Positions 1 to 6,210 of a stretch of DNA of 13,687 nucleotides are shown here, piece by piece. Both the position numbers and the translations under genes were made by a program. This DNA is from Deltaproteobacteria bacterium. GTDB lineage: Bacteria; Desulfobacterota; Desulfobacteria; Desulfobacterales; ETH-SRB1. The notes beneath the pieces were generated by a model. That model was not told the origin of the DNA and did no database searches. It saw nothing but the letters and a program-made list of their open reading frames with translations. Position 1 is the first letter of the stretch. Each line of letters begins with the position of its first letter. Where the stretch lies: NCBI GenBank assembly GCA_030627475.1, contig DAOURZ010000009.1:1-13687 (forward strand), in the 5' to 3' direction.

Positions 1-11
1 AACTTGAAAGT

Positions 12-920
12 ATGACCCGAATCGGTCCTTACGTACTGAAAAAGAAAATAGCGCAAGGAGGAATGGCCGAGTTATTCCTGGCAGATTATGTGCGTGAGGA
101 TGGTTTTCGAAGAATTGTAGTTGTAAAAAAGATACTGCCTCATCTTATTGAAAATTCAGAGTTTATCAAGATGTTCATCCGAGAGGCCAGACTGGCTGCA
201 TTGTTGCAGCACCCAAACATTGTTCAGATAAATGATTTTGGCAAGTTCAGGAATGTTTACTATATCGCCATGGAGTACGTTCGCGGCAAAAATCTGGCTG
301 AAATCACGGCAGTGGCAGAAAAAGGTCTCCCTGTTGATCAGTCAGTTTTTCTTGTTTTACAGATTAGTAGGGGTTTGCACTACTCGCATTCCAAAACAGA
401 CGATAAAACCGGAAAACATCTGAACATTGTTCATCGGGATATCAGCCCCCAGAATATCCTTATTTCATTTCAGGGAGAGGTCAAAATAAGTGATTTCGGA
501 ATTGCTAAAGCCAGATCCGAGCCCAGTTTAACCCAGGCTGGTGTTATTAAAGGAAAACTTTCCTATATGTCTCCGGAACAGGCATTGGGGCAAGCTGTTG
601 ACCTTAGAGCTGATATTTATGCATTGGGCATTGTCTTTTATGAAATATTATCAGGAAAAAAATTATATCAATTTGGTAGTGACATAGAAGCCATTCGGTT
701 TATTCCTGAAAAAAAGATAGCTCCTATAATAAAATTAAGACCTGATATTCCTGACGAGTTAAATAGAATTGTGATGAAATGCCTGGAGAAAGACAAAAAA
801 ATAAGGTATCAAAGCGTACAAGAACTTCATGATGATTTGATACACCTTAAAATGAGATTAAATATAACTTATGACAGATCAAATCTTGCTGAGTTTATGG
901 AGAAACACTTCAGGAAATAG
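12..920 (+). CDS. Soluble Hanks-type serine/threonine protein kinase, T6SS-linked
   Basis: This 302-residue protein transfers phosphate from ATP to Ser/Thr of target proteins. It is nearly all kinase domain (about residues 4-285). The glycine-rich loop is IAQGGMAELFLA (13-24), the probable catalytic lysine is K39, and the helix C glutamate is E58. The catalytic loop is HRDISPQN (D143, N148), DFG is at 161-163, and SPEQ (187-190) takes the place of APE. Threonine and serine residues at 170-184 could be activation-loop phosphosites. I see no transmembrane segment or sensor domain, so it is probably cytoplasmic. The start fits the usual kinase N-terminus, but only 11 bases precede it, so an upstream start or partner gene cannot be excluded. 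Its position ahead of TagH-like, tssJKLM and tagF genes suggests a PpkA-like role in the threonine phosphorylation pathway. The kinase identity is firm; the T6SS role is inferred from context. Confidence 0.93.
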   Translation: MTRIGPYVLKKKIAQGGMAELFLADYVREDGFRRIVVVKKILPHLIENSEFIKMFIREARLAALLQHPNIVQINDFGKFRNVYYIAMEYVRGKNLAEITAVAEKGLPVDQSVFLVLQISRGLHYSHSKTDDKTGKHLNIVHRDISPQNILISFQGEVKISDFGIAKARSEPSLTQAGVIKGKLSYMSPEQALGQAVDLRADIYALGIVFYEILSGKKLYQFGSDIEAIRFIPEKKIAPIIKLRPDIPDELNRIVMKCLEKDKKIRYQSVQELHDDLIHLKMRLNITYDRSNLAEFMEKHFRK

Positions 921-1073
921 AGAATGTTTTAGCGGTATCCATTAAGGCCAACCAGAGGATTGTCGTATTTTTGCTCCGGATGTATTTTATCATTCCCTTA
1001 ATTTAACAGTATAGGAATTTTCATTTTTAAACCAATTATATTAATAGGTTAGAGACTATCAGTTTGCAATAAT

Positions 1074-1108
1074 AGCTATTAGCTGATAAGCTTAACAGCT
1101 CAACAGCT
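1074..1108. repeat. Phased AGCT array upstream of the unknown gene
   Basis: The palindromic tetramer AGCT occurs five times, starting at 1074, 1081, 1089, 1097 and 1105, a spacing of 7, 8, 8 and 8 bases. The last two copies belong to a perfect 8-bp tandem repeat, AACAGCTC, at 1094-1101 and 1102-1109. The array ends 21 bases before the next start codon. It could be a protein-binding array or simple slippage-derived repetition; the sequence does not decide which. Confidence 0.5.
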
Positions 1109-1122
1109 CGCCCGATAGGGCG
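1109..1122 (+). promoter_or_regulatory. GC hairpin over the ribosome-binding position of the unknown gene
   Basis: CGCCC (1109-1113) and GGGCG (1118-1122) form a perfect 5-bp stem with loop GATA. The 3' arm ends 7 bases before the ATG at 1130 and contains the only purine-rich stretch near that start (AGGGCG). If this hairpin forms in the mRNA it would cover the weak Shine-Dalgarno region. A regulatory role is inferred. Confidence 0.35.
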
Positions 1123-1129
1123 CTGATTC

Positions 1130-3082
1130 ATGGAGAAATTTAGAGTGAATTATCATATCAAGATGCCATCTTTATTATCTTATCTTGAGCTTACCGATAC
1201 GAAATTCCGATTAAATTTTTCTTTGATCTCTCAAGATGTTTCCATCCTGGAAAAATCTCCTTTTCCATTTCTAACTATCAGTGAGTCGGACCCTTTCGCC
1301 AGGCTTATTGACGCTCAGTTTGCAACCGATGCCGGAAGTGAAATCAAACGAGTATTTCTTTTGTTTCAAAAAGATGAATATCATCTGACAAAGGATGAAT
1401 TACGGCCTTTTAACAACCGGGATGTTGATCAATGCTGGCAAAAAGCCTTTTCGTTTTATTCGAAAAAAAATCAGGATGCTTCCGTTTTTATTCTGAACGA
1501 TCAAATCGGAGAAAATGGAGGGCTGGTACCTTTACAGTCTTTATTTTTTTGCAAATCAAAACGGATTTTTTTTCACCCCCCGTGCCCGGTCTGTGGGCTA
1601 CCTCTTCAACAATGCCGTGATGACGACATTTTAACCGGTTTGGGGTTTCAGCGGTATTCAGCTTCACTTAAGCGCTATCTGTTTTGTCCGTCGTGTTTTG
1701 GTTCAACGGGCAAGTCCGATTTTTACGTTTTTTCACTGGAAAATTCTGATCAGCCAGTATTTAAAAACAGGTTGGCCTCACTTAAAGACAGGTGGGATTT
1801 GATCAAAGATTTCGGTCGTCTCACAGAAGTAAGAAACAGTTTGAACCGGTTTCCCTGTATTAATTGCTCCAGCCACCAAGAGTGCTATGGACCGGATGGT
1901 TCAGTCATCTCAAGAATCACTCCGGTTTCTTTTTATCCTTTTTACATGTTGATTTTTGAAGCCGCGTCAATTAACGCTCTTGATTTTTTGCCTCTAATTT
2001 CAGGCGCCTCATTTGACGATCTTGAAAACCGGCTTAGCGAAAAACAACAGTTGGGCAGAATGAATTGTTTGAACTCTTTAAAACAAAACAGTTCGTCAAT
2101 AACTCCTTTTTTCTTTGATAAAAACGAAAAATATTTTCTGGAAGTCTTGTATTTAAAGCTTTCTTTTCTATGCGAGCTTGTTCAGGCTGTCTTTTCCATG
2201 CCTGATGATTTATGGCCTGGTTTATCTATTGATAGCATCTGGATTAACCTTACAGGCCAGAATAGCCTGTTGCCATTTTTCTGGAACTTTAAGCTAAAGA
2301 TTATAAACATAGAGGGAAATACCGCCAACCCACCATTTCTTCCGAAATTATTTTCATATGACAGCCCCCATTTGCTGGGAATTATTTGGTTCTACACGTT
2401 TCTCGTCAACAAAAAACAAGGTGTTTCAGAGATATATGCAGCTCTTGGAGAAAAAATTGACAAAATAGTCTCCAATGATGACGATAGTCCGGAAAGCGTT
2501 CTGAAAAACAGTATTGATGGCGTTTTTTCTCCTGCAAATATTTTCTGGATTCCTGATGAAAAGAGTGTTGGCCAGGACTGGGTAAGGCTTTGGGAAAAAG
2601 CTATCGGTTTGGGCTGGTCTTTATTGAAGATTGGGTCGAGAACCGGCTTGATGGAAGATTCTAAATGGTCGAAAGACAAATTTCAACAAAAGTTGAAGAA
2701 CCTCAGAAAAGAGGTCAAAGACAAATTGTTTTCTCAAAATCTCAATCCTGTACAAGCAGAGCCTGTGTCAGAGAATAAGGCTATTCATGAGATTCTCGCC
2801 AGGATCATGGGGAAATGGAGTGTTGGCACAGATATGGATGCACAGGAAGATGAATTAGAAAAAACGGTTGTTATCTCAACAGCAGACATGGAGAAGTTTG
2901 ATAATGAAGATGTTGTCTCACAAAATGAGTATGAAATAGAAGAAACAATGATTCTTTCGCCTGCTGACTTTATAAAAGAAAAATCACTCTCAACAAAAAA
3001 AGCAGACCAACCCGAAAAAAAGGATTTTATATCCGAAACGGTTATCCTTTATCCGGATCAGGAACGTAGCGAAAAGAGATAG
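1130..3082 (+). CDS. Unrecognised T6SS-associated protein with CxxC pairs and a threonine-motif tail
   Basis: I do not recognise this 650-residue family. No signal peptide or clear membrane helix is visible, so it is probably cytoplasmic. Eight cysteines are arranged as C152-x2-C155-x5-C161, C186-x2-C189 and C243-x2-C246-x5-C252, a pattern expected of one or two zinc-binding knuckles. Residues about 335-430 vaguely recall a degenerate kinase C-lobe (WINL, then NFKLKII, then SPHLLGIIWFYTFLV), with no HRD or DFG; this is weak. Residues 511-535 are charged and probably helical. The tail from about 570 is acidic and low in complexity. It carries EKTVVIST (T579), EETMILSP (T606) and SETVILYP (T637), which resemble kinase sites or FHA-binding threonines with I or L at +3. 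The start has a poor ribosome-binding site; M12 at 1163 is an alternative. The stop is 4 bases before the TagH-like gene, so the two are probably co-transcribed. A role as kinase substrate or scaffold is inferred. Confidence 0.75.
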   Translation: MEKFRVNYHIKMPSLLSYLELTDTKFRLNFSLISQDVSILEKSPFPFLTISESDPFARLIDAQFATDAGSEIKRVFLLFQKDEYHLTKDELRPFNNRDVDQCWQKAFSFYSKKNQDASVFILNDQIGENGGLVPLQSLFFCKSKRIFFHPPCPVCGLPLQQCRDDDILTGLGFQRYSASLKRYLFCPSCFGSTGKSDFYVFSLENSDQPVFKNRLASLKDRWDLIKDFGRLTEVRNSLNRFPCINCSSHQECYGPDGSVISRITPVSFYPFYMLIFEAASINALDFLPLISGASFDDLENRLSEKQQLGRMNCLNSLKQNSSSITPFFFDKNEKYFLEVLYLKLSFLCELVQAVFSMPDDLWPGLSIDSIWINLTGQNSLLPFFWNFKLKIINIEGNTANPPFLPKLFSYDSPHLLGIIWFYTFLVNKKQGVSEIYAALGEKIDKIVSNDDDSPESVLKNSIDGVFSPANIFWIPDEKSVGQDWVRLWEKAIGLGWSLLKIGSRTGLMEDSKWSKDKFQQKLKNLRKEVKDKLFSQNLNPVQAEPVSENKAIHEILARIMGKWSVGTDMDAQEDELEKTVVISTADMEKFDNEDVVSQNEYEIEETMILSPADFIKEKSLSTKKADQPEKKDFISETVILYPDQERSEKR

Positions 3083-3086
3083 GAGA

Positions 3087-3833
3087 ATGAACAACCAGAT
3101 ATTAATAGAACAAATAACAAATGAACTCAGAAAAATTTATAAGTCAGATTGCTTGAGGTCTGAAACTTTAATCGAAACATATCTTGAAGAAAGATTAAGG
3201 GAATTTTCAGATAGCGAAAAATTAACGTTGCTTGAGAAACTGACTGCTGAATTTAATACTGAATCTAATATGGGGGTTTCAGGTAAACACAACGGTTTAA
3301 ACATAGATGAAGAAGCTATTCCGAGGCTTTTTTCATTATTATTAGGAAAAAAGGTTTCTCTAACCGATCTTTCTTCCACAGAACTTTTACAAAAATTGGC
3401 TGAATCCTTGAATACTATCTTTGATGCCCTCAATCAAGTGGTGGGTGTGATTAATACAACCTTTCTTGGCGAATGCACCGGGGATGAAACGATCCGGCAG
3501 GTCATAGGTTTTCATCTAAAAGGTGGAGAAAGTCATGCCCGATCTCTTGAAAGCTATCTTGGGCAGATTAAAAAAGCCTTTCTGATTGCACATCAAGCAT
3601 TTAAAGAGGCTGCTCACACCGAAATGAACGAACTCCTGCACGAATTGGCCCCTGATCAGATCAAAGCTATCGATAGTGGAAGTTTCAGGTTTGGTCCGTT
3701 CCAAAAAGCAGAATTGTTTGAGATATATGAGAAAAAGTTTTATACATGCAAAAAATGGTTTGACTCAGGACGATTCATGGAGAAATTCTTAAGAGAATTT
3801 GAAAAGAATTCTCAAAGATTGTTCGAGCCATAA
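3087..3833 (+). CDS. TagH/Fha-like T6SS accessory protein lacking the FHA domain
   Basis: This 248-residue, mostly helical protein resembles the C-terminal helical domain of TagH/Fha (VasC, ImpI), a regulator and scaffold of the T6SS. The similarity I can see covers about residues 105-245. A helix near LAESLNTIFDALNQVV comes first, followed by SLESYLGQIKKAFLIAHQAF and a stretch matching the family pattern of an amphipathic helix plus a LAPDQIKA-like turn (184-194). It ends with AELFEIYEKKFYTC and FMEKFLREFEKNSQ, which fit the family ending (K/R-x-LW-x2-Y, then F-x-x2-F-x3-Y). The ENNPLK motif of classical members is not recognisable. The N-terminal 100 residues show no FHA signature (no GR-x-n-S-x2-H), although canonical TagH begins with an FHA domain. 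The gene has a good ribosome-binding site (AGGAGA) overlapping the upstream stop. The assignment rests on remembered family patterns and genomic context and could be wrong. Confidence 0.58.
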   Translation: MNNQILIEQITNELRKIYKSDCLRSETLIETYLEERLREFSDSEKLTLLEKLTAEFNTESNMGVSGKHNGLNIDEEAIPRLFSLLLGKKVSLTDLSSTELLQKLAESLNTIFDALNQVVGVINTTFLGECTGDETIRQVIGFHLKGGESHARSLESYLGQIKKAFLIAHQAFKEAAHTEMNELLHELAPDQIKAIDSGSFRFGPFQKAELFEIYEKKFYTCKKWFDSGRFMEKFLREFEKNSQRLFEP

Positions 3834-3889
3834 GGAACGTGGACGAAATAACTTTCACAAAAGGAACGTGGACGAAATAACTTTCACAA
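3832..3889. repeat. Perfect 29-bp tandem direct repeat
   Basis: Two identical 29-base units, 3832-3860 and 3861-3889, each begin AAGGAACGTGG and end CTTTCACAA. The first unit starts inside the stop codon of the TagH-like gene, and the second runs into the 5' side of the HicB remnant. With only two copies and no spacer this is not a CRISPR. It is better read as a duplication at an insertion or deletion junction, or as a duplicated operator. Confidence 0.9.
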
Positions 3890-3918
3890 GCAGGCGCATA
3901 GATTTGGGTCAGATTTAT

Positions 3919-3924
3919 AAGGAG
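3919..3924 (+). promoter_or_regulatory. Strong Shine-Dalgarno ahead of the HicB remnant
   Basis: AAGGAG lies 5 bases before the ATG at 3930, an ideal spacing. In the frame of the remnant the preceding codons read GEN, preceded by TAA at 3918-3920. In longer HicB relatives a motif like QGE-x-(M/L)EEL is expected here, so the site may have been created by the same changes that cut off the N-terminus. Confidence 0.6.
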
Positions 3925-3929
3925 AAAAC

Positions 3930-4028
3930 ATGGAAGAACTTCTGGAGAATCTTAAAGATATTTACCAGGAACTTATTAGCAGCACTATTCCTTCTGTACG
4001 GCATGTTGCTGAGTTGGCTGTCGCATGA
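3930..4028 (+). pseudogene. hicB: HicB-family antitoxin, N-terminally truncated
   Basis: This open frame encodes 32 residues that match the C-terminal half of short HicB antitoxins. It opens with MEELLENLKDIYQEL, which corresponds to the usual helix after the T-x-G-(D/E)-T-(L/M)-EE turn, and it closes with IPSVRHVAELAVA, the typical ending of this HicB subgroup. HicB proteins normally have about 70 or more residues, with a partial RNase H-like fold at the N-terminus. Here that part is absent: the frame is closed by TAA at 3918-3920 and the upstream DNA is the 29-bp tandem repeat. The stop overlaps the hicA start (ATGA at 4025-4028), the usual coupling in this pair. The fragment is unlikely to fold as a working antitoxin, although a good ribosome-binding site means it may be translated. 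Confidence 0.72.
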
Positions 4029-4180
4029 AAAGGCGAGATCTAATATCAAAGTTGGAGAATATGGGTTGTATTATGCTCCGTCACGGTGGAAAACATGATT
4101 GGTACCACAATCCAATTACAAAATTATCTCAACCTGTTCTACGGCACCGTGAAATCAAAGAATATCTTGCTAAACTATAA
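4025..4180 (+). CDS. hicA: HicA-family mRNA-interferase toxin, probably C-terminally frameshifted
   Basis: This 51-residue protein matches HicA toxins, small double-stranded-RNA-binding-fold ribonucleases that cleave mRNA. The start MKRRDLISKLENMGC is the standard N-terminal helix. LRHGGKHDWYHNP (18-30) contains the conserved G-x-H motif with the presumed catalytic H24, and QPVLRHREIKEYLAKL (36-51) matches the family's P-x-RH-x-EI segment. Relatives continue with a short helix ending like KIIRDL. Adding one base near the AAAC at 4172-4175 gives TIIRKLT and a stop at 4195-4197, so a one-base loss probably removed the last residues. The gene overlaps the HicB remnant by 4 bases. The toxin core is intact while its antitoxin is not, which suggests that HicA is also inactive, weakly expressed, or neutralised from elsewhere. 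Confidence 0.8.
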   Translation: MKRRDLISKLENMGCIMLRHGGKHDWYHNPITKLSQPVLRHREIKEYLAKL

Positions 4181-4202
4181 TCAGAAAATTAACTTAGGGT
4201 TC

Positions 4203-4256
4203 GCACAAAAACAAACGGGATGCATCGGCGTTTAAAATGTGAAGTTATTTTTGTGC
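4203..4256. repeat. Nested inverted repeat between hicA and tssJ
   Basis: GCACAAAAA (4203-4211) and TTTTTGTGC (4248-4256) are perfect 9-bp inverted arms. Inside them lie AAACG and CGTTT, flanking an exact 8-bp palindrome, GATGCATC. The 3' arm ends 18 bases before the tssJ ATG. The element could fold as a long hairpin in the mRNA, mark the end of the inserted toxin-antitoxin segment, or be a small mobile or extragenic palindromic element. No T-run follows, so a standard intrinsic terminator is unlikely. Confidence 0.55.
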
Positions 4257-4274
4257 AGGCCATTAGGAACTATC

Positions 4275-4817
4275 ATGAAAATATTAAAGATGAAAAAATA
4301 TATTAAAATACTGATTTTGTGGTTGCTTGCTTTTGGAGTTTGTTCATGTGCGTCCATGCCTCTTGCTCCTCCGGAGTGGGTATACGAAAAAGAGGCTATC
4401 AGACTTCATTTAAAAGCCGATTTTCAATTAAATCTCCATGCGGGGACACCTCACACACTCCTTATGTGTGTTTATCAACTCAGAAATCCGAACACTTTCA
4501 ATCAGCTTGCCAGCGATAATAACGGAATTTACAAACTTTTGGAATGCGGCCTTTTTGACGATAGTGTGGTTGGCTCTGAAAGATTAATAATTCATCCGGG
4601 GCAAGATCTGACTTTTACTTTGAACCGTGCCGAAGGTGCAAAATACATAGCCATTGTGGCTGGTTACTATTTGCTTCATAAAGAGAGGATTGTACGGTTG
4701 TTTGATATCCCGGTGATTGTAGAAAGAAAGGGGTGGAATAAGCTGACTAAAATTTTAAAACCAGGCCCCTTGAACATAGAACTTACGTTGGGTCAGCAAC
4801 AGATTAAGGAAAGATAA
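4275..4817 (+). CDS. tssJ: T6SS outer-membrane lipoprotein TssJ
   Basis: TssJ is the outer-membrane lipoprotein of the T6SS envelope complex; it sits on the periplasmic face and binds the C-terminal part of TssM. The start at 4275 is chosen because AGGA (4265-4268) lies 6 bases upstream and gives a normal signal peptide: a basic stretch (K5-K11), a hydrophobic core ILILWLLAFG (12-21), and a lipobox-like VCSC with C25 as the likely lipidated cysteine. A GTG at 4239 would add 12 unlikely residues. The 180-residue length is usual for TssJ. The body shows the family pattern: LNLHAGTPHTLLMCVYQL (beta strands), then an F-x-L-x-x-(N/D) region, ECGLFDDSVV, the PGQ of HPGQDLTFTL, and AKYIAIVAGYY. tssK follows after 5 bases. 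Family identity is confident. Confidence 0.93.
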   Translation: MKILKMKKYIKILILWLLAFGVCSCASMPLAPPEWVYEKEAIRLHLKADFQLNLHAGTPHTLLMCVYQLRNPNTFNQLASDNNGIYKLLECGLFDDSVVGSERLIIHPGQDLTFTLNRAEGAKYIAIVAGYYLLHKERIVRLFDIPVIVERKGWNKLTKILKPGPLNIELTLGQQQIKER

Positions 4818-4822
4818 GAAAT

Positions 4823-6208
4823 ATGGAAAGACCTCTTTTTTGGCATCAGGGCCTATTTTTACAACCACAACATTTTCAACAGGAAGACCTTTATTTTCAG
4901 TCTTTGTTGACACCTTTTTATAAATTTCTTCAGCCTCACCTGTGGGGCGTCGGAAATCTGGAGATCGGGAAAACCGCTTTGGGCAATTTTTCTTTTAATC
5001 TTTTGAAAGGTGAATTTTTGTTTCCGGATATGACCTATATAATTTTCCCTGGCAATTCTCTTGTTGAGGCCCGTTCTTTTGATGAAGCCTGGGTGGATGG
5101 AGATAAACCTTTTACCGTTTTTCTTGGGCTGAAAAAATGGAACAATGCCGGAGAAAATGTTACAGTCCTTTCCAAATTAGAAAACCTTTCGGAAGTGACA
5201 ACCAGATTTGTGACAACGACCAACCCTGAAGATGTTCCCGACCTGCATCAAAACGGACCTTCAGCTCAAATCAAGAAACTTTCCCATGTTCTGAAAATAT
5301 TTTGGGAAACGGAAAAGGATCAGGCCGGAGATTATATGCTTATTCCTCTTGCTCAATTAGAAAGATCAGGTGAAGAGATAATGCTGTCCGAACAGTTTGT
5401 TCCACCTTCACTTGCCATTTCAGGTTCGGGGTCTCTCGTAAAGATTATCAGGGAAATCAGGGATCAGATTGCATCTCGCGGTCACCAGCTTGAATCGTAT
5501 AAACGTGAAAGAGGGATTCATACTGTCGAATTCGGGACAAGAGATATGGTTTATCTCCTGGCCTTAAGGTCACTTAACCGCTATATTCCTTCCCTTTTTC
5601 ATTTGACTGAATCGCAACAAGTGCATCCCTGGACGGTGTATGCTCTCTTAAGAGAATTGATTGGCGAACTCTCTTGTTTTTCAGAGCAGATCAATGTGAT
5701 GGGAGAAACAGAAGACGGAACCCGTCTTCTATCCGGATATGATCATCTAAACCTGTGGAAATGTTTTTCAGGTGCCCAGGCTATAGTTACCCAACTTTTG
5801 GATGAGATCACGGCCGGGCCGGAATATGTGATTCAACTCGTATATGACGGAACTTATTATGCGTGTGATCTATCCCCAACGATTTTTGAAGGACGAAACC
5901 GTTTTTACCTCGTTTTTGAAACCGAAAAGGATCCTGATTTCGTGCTTCAATCTTTGGAAACAATCGCAAAAACAAGTTCACGAGAATCTTTGCCTATTCT
6001 TATCGCCCGTGCTCTTCCCGGAGTAAAGCTGCAACATCTTCCGGTACCGCCACAAGAATTGCCCCGCCGGACTTACTCTATTTATTTTCAGATTGACCAT
6101 CACAGCGATCAATGGGCACGTGTGCAAAAAGATTACAACATTGCCTTGTATTGGGATGCAGCTCCTGAAGATTTAAAAGTAGAACTGATGGTTGTGGGGA
6201 AAAAGTAG
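4823..6208 (+). CDS. tssK: T6SS baseplate protein TssK
   Basis: TssK (ImpJ/VasE) is a trimeric cytoplasmic connector that ties the baseplate wedge to the TssL/TssM membrane complex. The 461-residue length is close to the family norm of about 445. The diagnostic N-terminus, FWHQGLFLQPQHFQQ (6-20), is a clear match to the family's W-x-(E/Q)-G-x-FL-x-PQHFQ. Further family-like stretches are LAISGSGSLVKIIREI in the middle and QELPRRTYSIYFQID near the C-terminal end, where the tail that contacts the membrane complex lies. No membrane segment is visible, as expected. The gene lies 5 bases after tssJ and 2 bases before tssL, so co-translation is likely. I see nothing truncated or unusual. Confidence 0.97.
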   Translation: MERPLFWHQGLFLQPQHFQQEDLYFQSLLTPFYKFLQPHLWGVGNLEIGKTALGNFSFNLLKGEFLFPDMTYIIFPGNSLVEARSFDEAWVDGDKPFTVFLGLKKWNNAGENVTVLSKLENLSEVTTRFVTTTNPEDVPDLHQNGPSAQIKKLSHVLKIFWETEKDQAGDYMLIPLAQLERSGEEIMLSEQFVPPSLAISGSGSLVKIIREIRDQIASRGHQLESYKRERGIHTVEFGTRDMVYLLALRSLNRYIPSLFHLTESQQVHPWTVYALLRELIGELSCFSEQINVMGETEDGTRLLSGYDHLNLWKCFSGAQAIVTQLLDEITAGPEYVIQLVYDGTYYACDLSPTIFEGRNRFYLVFETEKDPDFVLQSLETIAKTSSRESLPILIARALPGVKLQHLPVPPQELPRRTYSIYFQIDHHSDQWARVQKDYNIALYWDAAPEDLKVELMVVGKK

Positions 6209-6210
6209 AT

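Larger units (their letters stand above)
921..1129. other. Intergenic region between kinase gene and unknown gene
   Basis: This 209-base AT-rich gap separates the kinase gene from the rest of the block, whereas the later T6SS genes are only 2-5 bases apart or overlap. I see no tRNA, no convincing small ORF and no strong sigma70 promoter. A TTGCAA at 1064-1069 has only a poor -10 partner. The 3' half holds a run of evenly spaced AGCT words and a small GC hairpin, both listed separately. The gap could contain a separate promoter for the downstream genes, but I cannot show one. Confidence 0.5.

Noticed and set aside
53..68. Kinase glycine loop with Ala in place of the first and third Gly
   Set aside because: AQGGMAE variants are, as far as I know, common in deltaproteobacterial kinases, and all other catalytic residues are present, so this is not a pseudokinase sign.
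3062..3079. AGGAACGTAGCGAAAAG resembling the start of the 29-bp repeat
   Set aside because: The similarity is short and imperfect, and the stretch encodes the end of the upstream protein; chance is sufficient.
3832..3889. Possible CRISPR fragment
   Set aside because: There are two head-to-tail copies with no spacer between them and no cas genes.
3799..4098. A 99-residue open frame spanning the end of the TagH-like gene, the tandem repeat and the toxin-antitoxin region
   Set aside because: It begins inside the TagH-like coding end without its own ribosome-binding site, crosses the 29-bp duplication and overlaps hicB/hicA in another frame. The hicB and hicA frames match known families; this one matches nothing.
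4239..4274. GTG start adding 12 residues to TssJ
   Set aside because: The added residues spoil the signal peptide and lack a ribosome-binding site, while the ATG at 4275 has AGGA at good spacing.
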